Assembly: GCF_050947875.1 (NCBI RefSeq) | Contig: NC_134576.1 | Coordinates: forward strand, 56,300,255 to 56,364,254 | Direction of reading: 5' to 3' | Source: Dermacentor variabilis | Lineage: Eukaryota; Arthropoda; Arachnida; Ixodida; Ixodidae | Length of the DNA: 64,000 nucleotides | Shown: positions 1-11,518 of the stretch, piece after piece | Layout of the letters: the number at the start of each line of letters is the position of its first letter | Position numbering within the stretch: position 1 is the stretch's first letter | The notes under the pieces: generated by a model | Told to the model about the DNA's origin: nothing | The model's database searches: none | What the model saw: only the letters and a program-made list of their open reading frames with translations | Made by a program: the position numbers and the translations under genes

Positions 1-499
1 TCGGCCTCGTAACCAGCTCCGCCCCCCTTTCATCCCCCCAGCGCTAGCAGCGACCGACTGATACCGCTGGATGCCGCTGACGCCGCTAGAGAGTCAAGAT
101 AACGTGACTGCATAGAACACCGTCGCCGCCATGCAGAAAGAGGAGGAAAGGGTCCCCCCCCCCTGTTCTTGTGTGGCGGATAGGGTGCACTTCAGTTGCC
201 GACGCGCCGGTTATTCGTTGTCCCTGAAACCAACTCCGCAGCTGGGGTTGACTCACTATCGGCGTCAGCGGCATCAGTCAGTCGCTGCTATCTCTTCCCT
301 CTCCCTTTATCGTGTTGTCCGCTTGCTGCGCGCGCTTCTGCCCCCATCGTTTGCCGCTGGGTGTACACGCCGCCCCCCTCCCCCCTCTTCCTGCGAGTCT
401 CCGGTTGTCAAAGCGCCGGCTCGAACTTAATTCCTTTCTTCGCTCCTCCTCCAATGCAACCCCTGTGCGGTGGCAATCAGAGAGCCAGATCGGTGGCGG
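1..499. other. Unassigned sequence
   Basis: This stretch is rich in C runs and short GC-rich repeats and contains only overlapping short open frames of low complexity. I recognise no domain, RNA gene or element terminus in it. It may be part of the untranslated or LTR sequence of a retroelement that continues outside the window, but nothing visible proves this. Confidence 0.4.
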
Positions 500-712
500 C
501 TTGACATAAAGACAAACAGCAATTTCCTAACACTTATGCGGGAGAACATCCCGTTCCTCTCGCTCGTAACGCGTCCCACGGCTGTGACAACCTCGCGAGG
601 CACTTGTATAGATCTCGTCTTTGAGAATCAAGCATTGGTGTACCAAGTCGAACATATATCAGTCTATTTCTCCGACCACAAAGCTTCCTTCATGACTGTC
701 AAGAACTGTTAG
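500..712 (+). pseudogene. Endonuclease C-terminal fragment of a LINE or Helentron-type element
   Basis: The translated frame runs from LDIKTNSNFLTLM to a stop after MTVKNC. It carries the paired signatures of the end of an exonuclease-endonuclease-phosphatase (APE-like) domain: a Thr/Ser-rich stretch leading to GTCIDLVFEN, which holds the catalytic-type Asp of the ID(L/H)VF motif, then about 20 residues later YFSDHKASF, which holds the catalytic-type SDH motif. In LINEs and in Helitron-like elements this domain nicks target DNA. No reverse transcriptase or helicase follows, and the upstream catalytic part is missing, so it is a remnant. The domain identity is fairly secure; the parent element is not. 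Confidence 0.55.
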
Positions 713-2112
713 TGGAGTCTTTGTTAAAGGGATACGTGTGAAAAAAAAAAAAATTCTGTGATAGCGCATACATGTGTTGCTCGATTTCTTGGCCTCAATC
801 TATCGAAAAGGTGAAACAGCTTATTTGCTGCGCTCAAATTTCGCATTAGGAAGTAACGTAATCGTCGGTAATTTTTTTTTCATTGTTTTTGCGCTTCGTC
901 AGAGGCTCGGAAGAATATTCGCCGACCAACGTCATCGCTGGGATTGACCACTCTGCACTCCGCCTGATAAGAATGCAAAGGGAAATGTAACATTACTTGT
1001 ACACGCGCCAAAACTGGCCGAAATCACCTTTTTAACTGCCGAGATATTTGGGGTTGCTGAAAACCTTAAGAATCTAGAGGACAAAATAACAAACATGAAA
1101 AAGCCACGCAGGCGGCGCCTTATACGCATGAAACATTGCACTTTTGTGGCAAGCAGCATATCATTCACGTGGTATTTCCTGCCCCCAACTAGCCCGCCCA
1201 TCTTCTCCCTTCAATAGCCGCAGCAGCTTATGTATAATATACATGTCAAAACAACCACACTCATCCATTCGTCAAAGCAGCTTGCACGGTACTAGTATAT
1301 AGGACATACCATTGTCCTGTGGAAAGCATACATTGGTGAAACAGAATGGGGCGTAAATGACCATTTAAATACATTTACGCCATTATTGTGCACTTCTTTC
1401 TTGCCTGTATATCATTATCGTCGTATTTCTTCATTGCCTGCGCGTGGTCATCATCGTGGGTTGCGCTTTGGTCTTTTTTGAGTATCTTGATTGGGTTATA
1501 GAATGGTTGGCCTAACGTACGGCTGCCTCGTAATAAAAGAAAAAAAATAACTAAAACATGAAATTGGCTGACTACGTGAAGTCTTGTGGTTATAAGTTCA
1601 TTGTTTTCATACGGAGAGACTTGGTAAAAGCTGGAATGAGCATGCCTCTATTACGGGGGGGCATGAATTGCCATTCTTTTTCTGTTGCATGCGAAATAGA
1701 TGTGACTTTTTAAAGCACACACGACTAACAGACAGTCAACTTTTTCTATCTTTTTTGCCAACACTAATGCAGGTGTGTGCACCAGTGATATGCATTTTTA
1801 CGTCGTTCTGAAATAAACAGTTGACAGTATGGTGTCTGTCCATTTATTTTGGGATGTTTTCAAAGTCTCAAGGTGGAACCGCATGGCGCGATTTCAGGCG
1901 CGGTTGACGCGCGGATGGTGGGACGCGCGCGTCATTTTGACGCGTGCTCAGCAGGATCCGTCACGAAATCGCGCCGCCGCGTGCTGCTGCTCGGAGTAGA
2001 AAAAAACGCGGCGCGTCCACCAATCAGAGTTCAGGTAAGTCACGTGGCATTTGGTCACGTGGCATTTTGGTTCTTTTTTTGCCACCAGATGGCCCTGCTC
2101 TCTGCACATCTC
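713..2112. other. Unassigned, partly repetitive sequence
   Basis: No gene is recognisable here. The part from about 1,865 to 2,112 is GC-rich. It contains two close copies of a GTCACGTGGCATT motif (E-box core CACGTG) near 2,038-2,070, and a GGAACCGCATGG motif near 1,875 that recurs in inverted orientation near 4,580. The part from 720 to 1,850 is AT-richer and shows nothing I can name. Confidence 0.35.
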
Positions 2113-3850
2113 TAGAGTTACTGTATATGCTACCACAGGTAGCAGAGTTGCGCGTAGGTCCGCCATCTTGCCTAGGAAGCAACCAAATCTATGCGGCGAA
2201 GCCGCACTCCGTTTTTGCTGGCGGCATGCCTACCGTATCGTCAATCGACCGGTGGTGGCTTTGCATCGCTTTTGGACTGCTTGTCGGCCTAATCGCTACA
2301 AAGCGCATCGAAACAGCTGACTGCATAAGATCGTCAAGAAAAAGGCGCCGAGATCGGTCGCCACCGAAGCTTCGGCCTAGCGTATCCGCCGAGTCCGTCT
2401 GCACGCTCTCGGCGCGCCTAGGCTCAGGAATCAAGAAGTCTAACACGGATAAATCACTCTATACTTCAGCTTTCGCATCGGTGTTCTTAAATAAACCATT
2501 TTTCATGTTTACAGCGCCAGCACAAGTAGCGATGAGCGCCGATGTGACGCGTCATAAACACAGGTATATATGTGCTGTCGAGGAAGGCTCCCGGCACTAG
2601 CCCGCGCTTCTCTGACGAAGATATATGACTAGACAGACGTGTCGACTGAAAGGCATCACTGAACTAAGAAAACGTTGCATATCCTTCGCGTGAAGAACAA
2701 GAAACAGCTATCCAAATCAGTAGTAACAGCCCATACGGCGTCTCGGGTCGGCGGTTCATTTAGGACTTTTTTCAAAGGTAAAATGCCAGTCGCAAGTGAA
2801 AATAGATGTTGTGGCACTTCCGAGCATGCTACTGAATACGGACAGCAAAATTTTCTTTGTGGTACAGGCGTGAATTTTATATGCAGGGCGATAGCGCATC
2901 TACCATGACTGAGCGAGACATCTCTGAAATTAAAATTGCTTCTCGATCCTTGACATGGCAGATTATCCACTCCTATTCTCCTCCTGGCGTGCGTGGCGCA
3001 GTGGTGAAGTATCGGGCTTGGGACCTGTAGGTCCGACGATCGAATCCTGGTCAGAGCTTTTTCTTTTTTTTTTAATGCACCAAATCGCTCTCTGTTGCTT
3101 TTTGTATTCCAACAAAATATATACAGTGTCCAGGCACCGCGTATTTAACGCGCTACAGTTATTTTTCGCACCAGTACTCAGTGCCTCTGAGTACGCCGGG
3201 CCTGCCCAGCATCCAGCGCGCGGCACTGGGCCCATAATCCGGCGCTGCACTGAACACTGGATAGTGGGTACTCGGTTTTGCATTAGAGATACCTGCTTAT
3301 GTGCCAAACCTCTCAACGTGTAGGCACTCTAAAACATTACTGGTGAATCAATGACCCACCATTAGTATTTCGACACTGGTACCCCATTAGACTTGCTGCA
3401 GAAACGTACCCACCTACTAGCAGGCACTGAATATCAGCCACACTGGATATCAGCCACACCTGCAAGAACCACTTCATTATGTGCCTTTTCACTGCAGGGA
3501 TTCCAAAAGTAACCTTCTGTGGGAGTGTAGTGAAGGTTTTTCTCTCACAGGATTGACATAGCTACATTGACATAGCTATATAGCTAGCTCTCCGCAGCTA
3601 GCCCGCACGCGAACAGCGAACGCCAAGGTCGGCCGGATTCGCTTTGAATTTGACTGGCGATAACTCGTGTCAATCCAGTTCGCTGCAGCGGCGGCGTCGT
3701 GAAATACAAAAATTGGCCCGAGCATCTGCTTCTCTGCAATGCACGGTTGCTTGACGACCACGTGATGACGCTCTGCCAATAGAAGCGCTAGCGGTGTGAT
3801 AAAACAGACGCGCAACTCTGCTACCTGTGGTAGCATATACAGTAATTCTA
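2113..3850. mobile_element. hAT-like non-autonomous DNA transposon, copy A
   Basis: The element begins TAGAGTTACTGTATATGC and ends with the inverted form, giving terminal inverted repeats of about 40 bp. Each TIR contains a small palindrome, GCTACC-nnn-GGTAGC, just inside the end. There is no transposase frame inside. TIRs starting TAGAG and 8-bp target duplications are typical of hAT elements; a second copy at 11,519 shows a clean 8-bp duplication. Here the flanks (CACATCTC and TGCTTCTC) match only partly, so the duplication is decayed or the copy has been rearranged. A tRNA-like segment lies inside it. Confidence 0.7.
2990..3056 (+). repeat. tRNA-like segment (SINE head)
   Basis: A box-A-like TGGCGCAGTGGTGAAG at 2,994-3,009 and a box-B-like CGATCGAATCC at 3,037-3,047 are spaced as in a tRNA gene and are followed by a T-rich run. 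The arms do not fold into a convincing cloverleaf, and the segment sits inside a transposon. I therefore read it as the head of a tRNA-derived SINE, not a working tRNA gene. Confidence 0.45.
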
Positions 3851-5155
3851 TGCTTCTCGACGGAACCTCCTTGGCGGAATTTTTTTTTTCTCTCGGAAGA
3901 AGTGGCGCGCGCGTGAAGGAAAATATGTGCTACCGTGATTTCGTTCGCGCATCGTGTTGGTTCGCGCATCGTGCTCACCTAAAATGAACAAAGCAACCTT
4001 CAACGAGGCCCTAATAACTAAAGTGGAGAAGCGTCGCGTCTCATCGCTAATACTGGCAAGACAATTTTCTAATAATATTAACAGTGTATGGTGCTCGCTC
4101 TCTTCTCAACCACGCAGGCCGCACCCACATGTACCTCCTGACCCGCATTTTTTCTTGCTTCAGTATCAGCATTCCCCTTAATAGTAGCAATCGCCTCTTC
4201 CGCTCGGTAGTAAGCAGCCGACCCTCCTTTGTATATGTGAAGTTGTAAACAAGCAGCGGCTTCTCAGCATGTGGAAGGTACATAGTCGCAGTTTCGCACA
4301 CAATATTGCTGCTTGAAATTAAGTTTGATAAGTACACTTCGGGAAGAAATGTCGCTGTATAATTACGCTCAGACTATTTTTATTGTAATGTTCTGTAAGT
4401 TTAAGGGCATATTATCTATGCGGTAACAGAGACAATACATGTCGTTGAGAGTTATGTTGTCTGGCAACCCGGAAAACGCCGCGCGAAAGCGCCGCTTCTT
4501 TGTTTCGTACGGGTGCTCGCGCGTCGGCGGCAACGCGGGCGTTTGCCGCCCGTCGCGTTTTTCGCTCGCGAAAAACGCTCCATGCGGTTCCAGCTTCATG
4601 GTGGTGAACACGGCGCAAGGAATGCTTGAGTTAGCAAAAGCCTTTTTCGGGCGTGAGCACAATAAAAATACATATATCAAGAAAGCATGCGTTACAAACC
4701 CAATAGCGAAAAAGAACTAACACACGACAAACTCTCCACAAAGCGAGTTAATTGAGAATGTTGTCTAAAGGCCCAACACACGACGTGTTATGAAGTTCAA
4801 ACTATTTACATCAAGTCCAACGACGTAGCCGCGTAGCCTCGTTGTCGCTGTTTCCAACGACACGTTGTTGGGCCCGTCGATGCGTCGTGGACTCAAACGT
4901 CGCTGCGTCCGACGTTCGTCCCTCTGTTGACCGGGTCAGGGAGACAGGGCAGTGACGTGACAGAGGCGCCTGTATCGCCCGGTCGACTCCTCTTAGCCTG
5001 CGTATCGAAGCCGCAGGTAGTCCGGCAAAGGGCTCCGTCAGCCTGCAGCTGTGCGGTCTCCGGTAGAGTGCCCGCTCAGCTCGCGAGTCGCGGCCGGGCA
5101 GCTGAAGATCAGCTTCCACTGGGTTGCCGCCGTCTCCGGACAGGGCCTCCAGCGA
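3851..5155. other. Unassigned, GC-rich in parts
   Basis: No gene is recognised. The part 4,440-4,610 carries a GGAACCGCATGG motif in inverted orientation to the one near 1,875, so the two might be ends of one older element spanning copy A. The part 4,800-5,150 is GC-rich with many CGAC/GTCG words and open but featureless frames. Confidence 0.3.
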
Positions 5156-5217
5156 ACAAAAAGAGACACGTAGCCGAAGAGAGCGGCCGCACTCTTCGGC
5201 TACGTGTCTCCTTTTGT
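5156..5217. other. Long near-perfect hairpin with NotI site in loop
   Basis: Bases 5,163-5,181 pair perfectly with 5,192-5,210 (19 bp). After one mismatch the stem continues for 6 more base pairs out to 5,156/5,217. The 10-base loop contains GCGGCCGC. A run of CTTGT repeats follows. It could be a transposon-derived foldback or a recombination hotspot. A cloning linker is a less likely reading, since the stem is much longer than a linker. Confidence 0.8.
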
Positions 5218-5966
5218 CTTGTCTTGTCTTGTGTGTTCAACTGTGGTGCGTACCCACTAAGGGGGATTCGCCAAGAAGCAGGCGGTTCCCGTGGGCCACG
5301 TAGCTCTGCGTGAACTTTTGCACTGCTTCTTCTTTCATATATAGTGTTCTTTTTATTCGGAGTCTCTAATTTTCTACAACTTCCTCACTGCTCAGGCTGT
5401 CCACCTCGTGCTAGCGAATGTAAGACAATTCATGCTTAGAGCCATAATTCCCCATACACATCTCTGTCTCATGGCACCAACGCTGGCCCAGAGCCTGCCA
5501 GAGGGTTGCCTCAGAGGCCACAATCGAATGGACGCTGTTTCACAGCGTTTCTTCGCATCTATTCTGTGCGAATCTCGAAGGTGTTGTCGCTGCCGGTGGC
5601 TGCTTTTGCCAGATGGCGCCACAATAGAAAATCACCCATGCGCCCTCGCGCGGTTAGGGATTATTTTCGTATATTTTCTCGCTCACCAGCTCATGCCTTA
5701 GCAGGTCGTCGTGTTCGGTGGTTCTGCGCGACTCATGCTGCCTTTGAGTGCAAACGATGTAAACCGTGAATGACGCCATGTATGTAGCTTGCCCTTGCTG
5801 CTCCTGAAGGTTTTCTATCTGCGCTTGTGGGGTTCCCGTGAAGACCACTTCCTCGTCATTTTCTTCTTTTACGTGCTGTCGTTTTCAGGAGGTCTGGTAA
5901 GTGCAGTCTTACTTTGTCATAACTTGCTGTGCAGCGAATCCGTTTTTTATTTTTGTTTTCCTTTAA

Positions 5967-7453
5967 AGGGACCCTGAAACGATTATGACGATTTTCTACA
6001 AACGTACTGAGTCGTTAGAGTAGGTCATTCTGATCATTAATTGACACATCTAAGTGCTCTGCGTAACGCGTGTAATTTATTATAAGGTTTTAAAAATGCA
6101 CATCGCTGCCGATCTCAGCACACTGCTCGGCAGAATTTTAAGCCGCCCCTACCCATATGACCGAAATCAGCCATATGACGTCAGTGAGGCGAGCTATCCG
6201 ATCGGCTGACCAGAGCGCGTGATCGATAATTTTTCCAACTTTATGGTAAACAAATGATGTTCGTAATAGTTGGAATGTTAGTTATTTCGTTTTTATAAAA
6301 AGAGAGTAATATAGAGAGAATGCACAGGAACAATTTTTCAGTACACTTAAGCACTTCCGGCACACAGCAAGTGTCGCCTGCATGTGTTTCAACGTGCTCC
6401 GTCTTTGACGAGTGCTCCGCCGTCAGTATCGGTTTGTCTTTTCGCGAGCGCTTTGATTCGACTTTGTTGAGTTGTGGACTGCAGACGTAGCGACGGGCAA
6501 TACGTCAAGCTGTGACATCGTGTCCCTCTGCAAGACAGTACACGAGCTGACTGGCTGCAGCGCATCGGACTGCCGCTATCCGATCGGCGCCAGGATTTGT
6601 GCGATTGCGGCCGTCACTTTACAACGGAAGATTACTAACGCAATAGCGTTTCGCGAATCCGGTATTAGGGTAAATGCAAGCGCAAAGGGACAGGGCCTGG
6701 CCGTGTCCCCTTGGGTGTCGTTTGAGGTGATGAACAGAAGCGCAAATGTGAATGGCCTGCACGGTGCAGCCACCTGGTGGCATAGAGCTCAACCACACAC
6801 GGTAGCAGTAACAAAATATATTCTTCTTTGCTGCTGGTGTAAATTTTTAGCAGGAGTGTAATCGTTAACACGCTGTTTTTGTAAATGTTTAAAATATTTT
6901 ACACTTGGTTACAGCAATATTAGCTCTTTGTTTGGCTGGTTAAGCTCTGCCCCAACGGGTGGCTGGACCGTGGAGGCAGGCACCCGTATCAAGCAGCTCA
7001 CGTCCGTCTACGTTAAAGTTCCTTCATCAGCTTGAGTTTATGCCTCCACCGTTCCGCCGAAATATTCAGGTAATGTGTGATTACCGGAATACCAGACACG
7101 TTCGGCGCTACGACTGAATGCTTGCAACGCACGCTGCTTCGATAGCTTTCGCTAGGGGTCGACGGCCAAGTGGCTAGCGGAGAGGTTTCTCGCGGTCGAG
7201 GGCGGGTTTCAAAACAACCGGAAGTGGACGATGTGACGTCGCATCGTGACGCAGAGCCAGTGAAGGCGGAGCTTAGCCCCGATCGCTCGGCGAACGAGTT
7301 GAGGAGGAAAAGCATGGCTAGGGAGGAGGGTAACTTGTAATCGCTTGTAGCTCCATTAATACGTAACGCTTCACTTAAATTGTGGTGCGAATGTTCTACT
7401 TAAGCTGTACCCTACGCGTTTACAAAATTTGTCCAAGCCGTTTCAGGGGCCCT
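5967..7453. mobile_element. TTAA-flanked DNA element, full length (1,487 bp)
   Basis: Both edges are TTAA (5,963-5,966 and 7,454-7,457). The ends are inverted repeats of roughly 37 bp, starting AGGGACCCTGAAACG at the left and the inverse of AGGGCCCCTGAAACG at the right. The third copy of the host repeat has the unoccupied site at 19,392-19,395, with a single TTAA, which confirms both ends and the duplication. TTAA duplication is characteristic of piggyBac-type transposition. Frames of 129 aa and 100 aa are open inside, but neither resembles a transposase, so this looks non-autonomous. Confidence 0.8.
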
Positions 7454-7979
7454 TTAATACGCTGCATGCACAATGAATGCAATAAGCTCTATCCGCGAGA
7501 CGGCGGCGGAATCTACAGGGCCGCCGCGCCATATTGCTCTTCGTGTCATTTCCGCAGTGAAAGAGACACACTGGAACAATATCTTGCTCGAACTTGTGAT
7601 GCATATTGTTGAAGCAACCTTGCAGATGTAATCAGTGGACCATATATTAACGCGCAAGAGGTGGTGCTTCGTGCCGTAGGTGCTTGCCTATTTAAGAGAA
7701 TGTCTACTATGGTCTGTACGTGAAAAAGAAAATGGCGGCATTATGTTCGAACGTTCAGTGTTTGGCCCCAAGAGTCAAGCAAGAAACAAGCTGTGCGACC
7801 AGAAAGTTGTCCAGCTTAGGTTCTCCATTCCTCGTGTGATCAAGCATCGCTGCCAAAAAACCGGGAAGGCTATCAGCAACGACAAGCCTGGAGAGGTTTG
7901 GCGTCATGAACCACCGGGGACACGGATCACACCTTGCCAATTAAGAAGTCTCCAGTAAACAGTGCGTTTTTCGCGTTTT

Positions 7980-8020
7980 ACAGCCTGTGGCGGCAGTACG
8001 AGACTGCCGCCGCAGGCTGT
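7980..8020 (+). other. Conserved 41-nt hairpin, copy 1
   Basis: An 18-bp stem with loop ACGAG occurs here and at the matching place in the other two copies. In this copy one pair is T-G instead of T-A, which still pairs in RNA. It lies about 2.6 kb upstream of the THAP ORF. The role is unknown; possible readings are a small structured RNA or a relic of another insertion. Confidence 0.8.
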
Positions 8021-8828
8021 CATAATATGTTTTTTCACGTGGTTACTTTTGTTTTGTTGCTTGGTTTTGTGTTGTCTCTTCATGTCAGATGGTTCGCGGA
8101 GTGTATAAGTAGCCTTCTGAGTCACAATATAACCCGTCAGTTGGAAGTTAGCGCTCACCCTGTTCTCCGTCCACCTTCCTTTGTTTGGTCGTTCTGAGCT
8201 GCGATACAAGCCTTAAAAAGTCCTTCCTTGCGTTCTCCCATACCGGACCTCGACAATCGCGTGATGCACACGTCGTGGGTCTCGCCTACCTTTTTAACGC
8301 TTCCTGTGCTTCTTAAAGCTCCTCCACCCACGTTTCCGCCGACCAGGTTAAGTACCGCCAACCTGCCCTCCTTCTCCACGCTCCTCTCTCGCACTCACCC
8401 CCTTAGCTTACGGCTTCAAGCGGAACTTACGTAGCTGCAGCTTCCTGTTCCGAGTGGACGTGACACTGTTTTTTAGCGTTGTTCACTTTCGCGCCGCTGG
8501 AGAGGCTTTAATTGCGCGAGCTGCGATTGAAACTGTGAATGCGATTCCATCCAAAAACCACCGCCTACTGTAACCTGCGATCTGCTCGTGTTCGCTGCTT
8601 CGCGTCAACCTGCGACGGGTTGTGGCACGAGCGACAACGTACAGAGGAATATAGTGCCTGGGCGCTTGGAGACCACTGCCGTTTTTCGTGCATTTGCACA
8701 ACAGCGACCGCGAACTACTATTTCAGCGGAATACAACAGCTTGTACCCTTTGCATTTTTCTAATGGTGACTGCCACAGCTCTGCTAAGCACGCGCGGGCG
8801 TCTCACCATCGCCTAACAGCAGTCAAAG

Positions 8829-8906
8829 TGGAAATTCCCACAGCGCAACTCCAGGAAGCGGAAACGCCGGAACCGGAAATTTTCAAACCAGGAATGCCGG
8901 AACCGG
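8829..8906 (+). promoter_or_regulatory. Cluster of GGAA / CCGGAA motifs
   Basis: Seven GGAA cores lie within about 80 bp, several as CCGGAA, the consensus of ETS-family factors. The cluster is kept in all three copies, and the copy at about 37.65 kb has one extra repeat unit. No transcript start is visible nearby, so regulatory activity is only a possibility; the cluster may just be a short degenerate tandem repeat. Confidence 0.35.
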
Positions 8907-9879
8907 ATTTGGTGTGAGGGGAAAACGGCGCACAACAAAGCTTGTCGCTACTTAAGAAAGAGGCGCGTAGATGCAGGGTCTTTAGTGCTTCTTCTTTCGA
9001 ATTTCCCATTGCTGCTGCTGATATCGGAACCCCGGTATCGGAGGGGGGAGGGGGGGAGTCCCACAGGGAATCGGAGAGGAGAGTTCGCGCGGCAAACTGA
9101 CGCGCACCGCACTGCGTCGAATGCGCACAATGCCCTCTGGAGCTCCCTAAGCTTCGCCGCGTTAGCTTCTTCACAGCTGTAATTATCCGTGACTCCCCTC
9201 AAGAGCATTGCAGAAACTGCATCGTTTCCCTTTCCACGAACGCGCCAGTCCAGAGGGGACGTAAATAGAGCAGTATGGAGAAGTGCCGGTTCGCATACAA
9301 AGGAGGTTGAGGGGTAACGTGGATAAGCTCAAGCTCTAGGCAAGGTATAGTACGTCCCTGCTATTTCTGAAAAATAAACACCATGAAACACGGCCGGTCT
9401 CTAGGGCAGCGCGCGCTTTCCTTCTTACGGCCTTCGCATTCGCCGCGGAAGCAATGGGAGTTTTTCTCCAAGAGTTGCGCCTTTCGCCGCCGCCAGGGGC
9501 CCGACGACCCTAGTGCTAGGGACCGCTCTCTGCCCGCCTGCTTCTGCGCCGGCGGGTGGTGATCGCCTGGTTTCATGCTGTTTTTCCGCTGCTTCTTGTT
9601 CAGCGATTTACCGAAACGAAAGAAAACAAAAAGCAAATGATGTATCTACATGTCAGCCAATAAGTTCACACGTGAACGGAGTTTTCATACAAAAATTCGA
9701 ACCATAGGAACATCAAAGGTCCAATCACTCTCGTTCCTGAAAGGTATGACAGGGAAATGACAGATGTTGCGGTCTGAAATGCCGAAGGTCGTATTTCGGT
9801 CAATTTCTTGCATGTCTCATAGTCCATGTCGAAGTTAGGTGCTGGCAGAGAATTTAGGTAATGCGCAGGTTAACGGAAT

Positions 9880-10075
9880 GGTTTATGGGGGTTTAACGTC
9901 CCAAGGCGACTCGGGCTATGAGGGGCGCCAATGTGAAGGGCTCTGGAAATTTCGACCACCTGGCGTTCTTCAACGTGCACAGACACTGCACCGTACACGG
10001 GCCTCTAGAATTTCGCCTTCATAGAAATGGCTAAGTAGCTTAGCACTCCAACCACTGAGCCATCGCGGCGGATTC
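9880..10075 (-). mobile_element. tRNA-derived SINE, copy 1
   Basis: Read on the minus strand it starts at about 10,075 with CCGCGATGGCTCAGTGG, which includes a box A. It runs through a body with GGTGGTCGAAATTTCC and ends at the T-poor tail CGTTAAACCCCCATAAACC. The box B region is missing, apparently deleted. The same insertion is present whole in the right arm (36,532-36,732) and with an internal deletion in the third copy. Confidence 0.7.
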
Positions 10076-10570
10076 ATATAAGTTTCAATGCCACCATATT
10101 CATTGCTTTCTTTTTCTGGTCACATTGTCAGGAATAGGGGTTATAGTCTCCTGACTCGGCTACCTGACGACGCCATTGTCGCCCCTGCTTCCGCGAACGG
10201 CATTCCTCGCAGCTGCGTGTCGAATTGTGTCTCGAATTCCGACTCATCCGCCTTTACGTTGGTTTTCTCAGAATCCTCCCAAGGTCCGAATTCGCCGACG
10301 TTAACAATGTGCAGAAAAGCCTGCCAACTTGACTTCCCTCTTATGTGCGAAGCGCAAACGTCACTGTTGGTCTGCGCTTGCTTTTTTTTTTCCGAGCCTC
10401 GCATATTTCTCTCTTGGACGCGGAGTGTTTTCATCGCACTGTGTGCCGGCAGGCAGCGTGGCCTTTAGTGTTGTGAGGGCTGGTGCACCTTTCTACTCGT
10501 TTCTTCCACGGATGAAGTTATTTGCTGTGCGACGGTGTTGATTGCCTGCCGTTGATCATCCAACGCGGCG

Positions 10571-10858
10571 ATGGTGTACTGCTGCGTGCCGCTTTGCAAG
10601 TCGCAGTTGGGTAAAACTCAGGGCGTTTCTTTTCATCCATTCCCGACTGATTCAGACCTGTTTGCAAAGTGGCTCAAAAAAATCCCAAGAGAAAATTTTG
10701 TCTTCAACGACAAGTCGGCATCGAGTGTGGTTTGCAGCCGGCATTTCCTCGCGAGTGACTACGTTTAAGGGTGCCGCATCAGAAAACTTTTGCCTGGTGC
10801 TGTGCCAACCGTGTTCGATGAGGGCCCGTGCTACCTGGTGCCCAGTGTGAAAAACTAA
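10571..10858 (+). pseudogene. THAP-domain protein, copy 1 (nonsense mutation)
   Basis: The frame starts MVYCCVPLCKS and shows the THAP (C2CH zinc) pattern: Cys at residues 5 and 9, FHPFPTD, a Trp in FAKWLKK, then CSRHF (the second Cys and the His). It stops at TAA after SDYV. In the same frame beyond the stop lies LLPGAVPTVFDE, which contains the AVPTxF box that closes THAP domains, and then a stop at 10,858. The domain binds DNA in THAP proteins and P-element transposases. Here it would be about 95 residues, a bare domain with no partner domain. An AATAAA at 11,004 follows. The other two copies have a sense codon at the stop but a 4-nt deletion before it. Confidence 0.7.
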
Positions 10859-11518
10859 ACCGACTGAATCTGCAATAGATGCGCGTCAGTCGCGATGCTA
10901 TATATATGTAGAGTGTTTTAGCCAACTGATATGTTCTGAACGTAAAACACATTGAAGTTATGAATCTGAGCGCACCGCATTGGACACCTTGAATTTAGCT
11001 GTGAATAAATTTGTTTTTGTTTCTCTGAATCCGTCCAGCGTCATGAATTCATGCTAAATCCGCTTTCTTGCAAAACAAAAACGGCAGCGCTTGAGATTTC
11101 AGGAGCTATATTTTATACGCTTTGGAATTCTTAGGAATCTGTCATATAAACGCTTCAGGTCGCTTATATTTCTACACACTGGTTAAAACCCGTCAGTAGG
11201 CAAACTTAAGAGGCTGATAGATTTGTTTCTCTCCAAATTTAACGGGTAGAAAGTGTTGACGTGAGTGTAACAAAGCCTCATGCGACCATGCAGTCATACT
11301 GAAGAAGAGCACGCGATGGCGCGCGGTAGTTATTCTGTTGTTTATAACTCTCAGCTGTCACATCGAAGAGGCTGATTGCGTGGTCTTTGCATAATGCATA
11401 GGGGTGAAATATCAGGACCTGACGGTTACCACTCAGGCGGGACGAACTCGGAGCGGGCGCGCGTTCTCCTTCCGCGTGAACGGCGTTCGCAGCGGCGGAG
11501 CAGTGGGGAAGTGGCGAC

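Larger units (their letters stand above)
5395..11425 (+). repeat. Copy 1 of a three-copy composite repeat carrying a THAP ORF
   Basis: This segment aligns with 18,830-23,229 in the same orientation and with 35,182-39,109 in inverted orientation. Without the 1,487-bp TTAA element inside it, the homologous length is about 4.5 kb. Landmarks in order are a conserved splice-like motif (about 5,880), the hairpin at 7,980, a GGAA-rich cluster near 8,860, a SINE near 9,980, the THAP ORF at 10,571 and an AATAAA at 11,004. Copy 1 differs from the other two by a 57-bp extra segment at 8,986-9,042 and by lacking an 18-bp segment near 8,173. I see no terminal inverted repeats at either edge, so it may be a segmental duplication instead of one transposon. 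Confidence 0.75.

Noticed and set aside
2990..3056. A functional tRNA gene
   Set aside because: The arms do not fold into a proper cloverleaf and the segment is internal to a transposon.
5156..5217. Library adapter contamination because of the NotI site
   Set aside because: The stem extends well beyond any linker, and the flanking bases look like normal genomic sequence; kept as a finding with the caveat.
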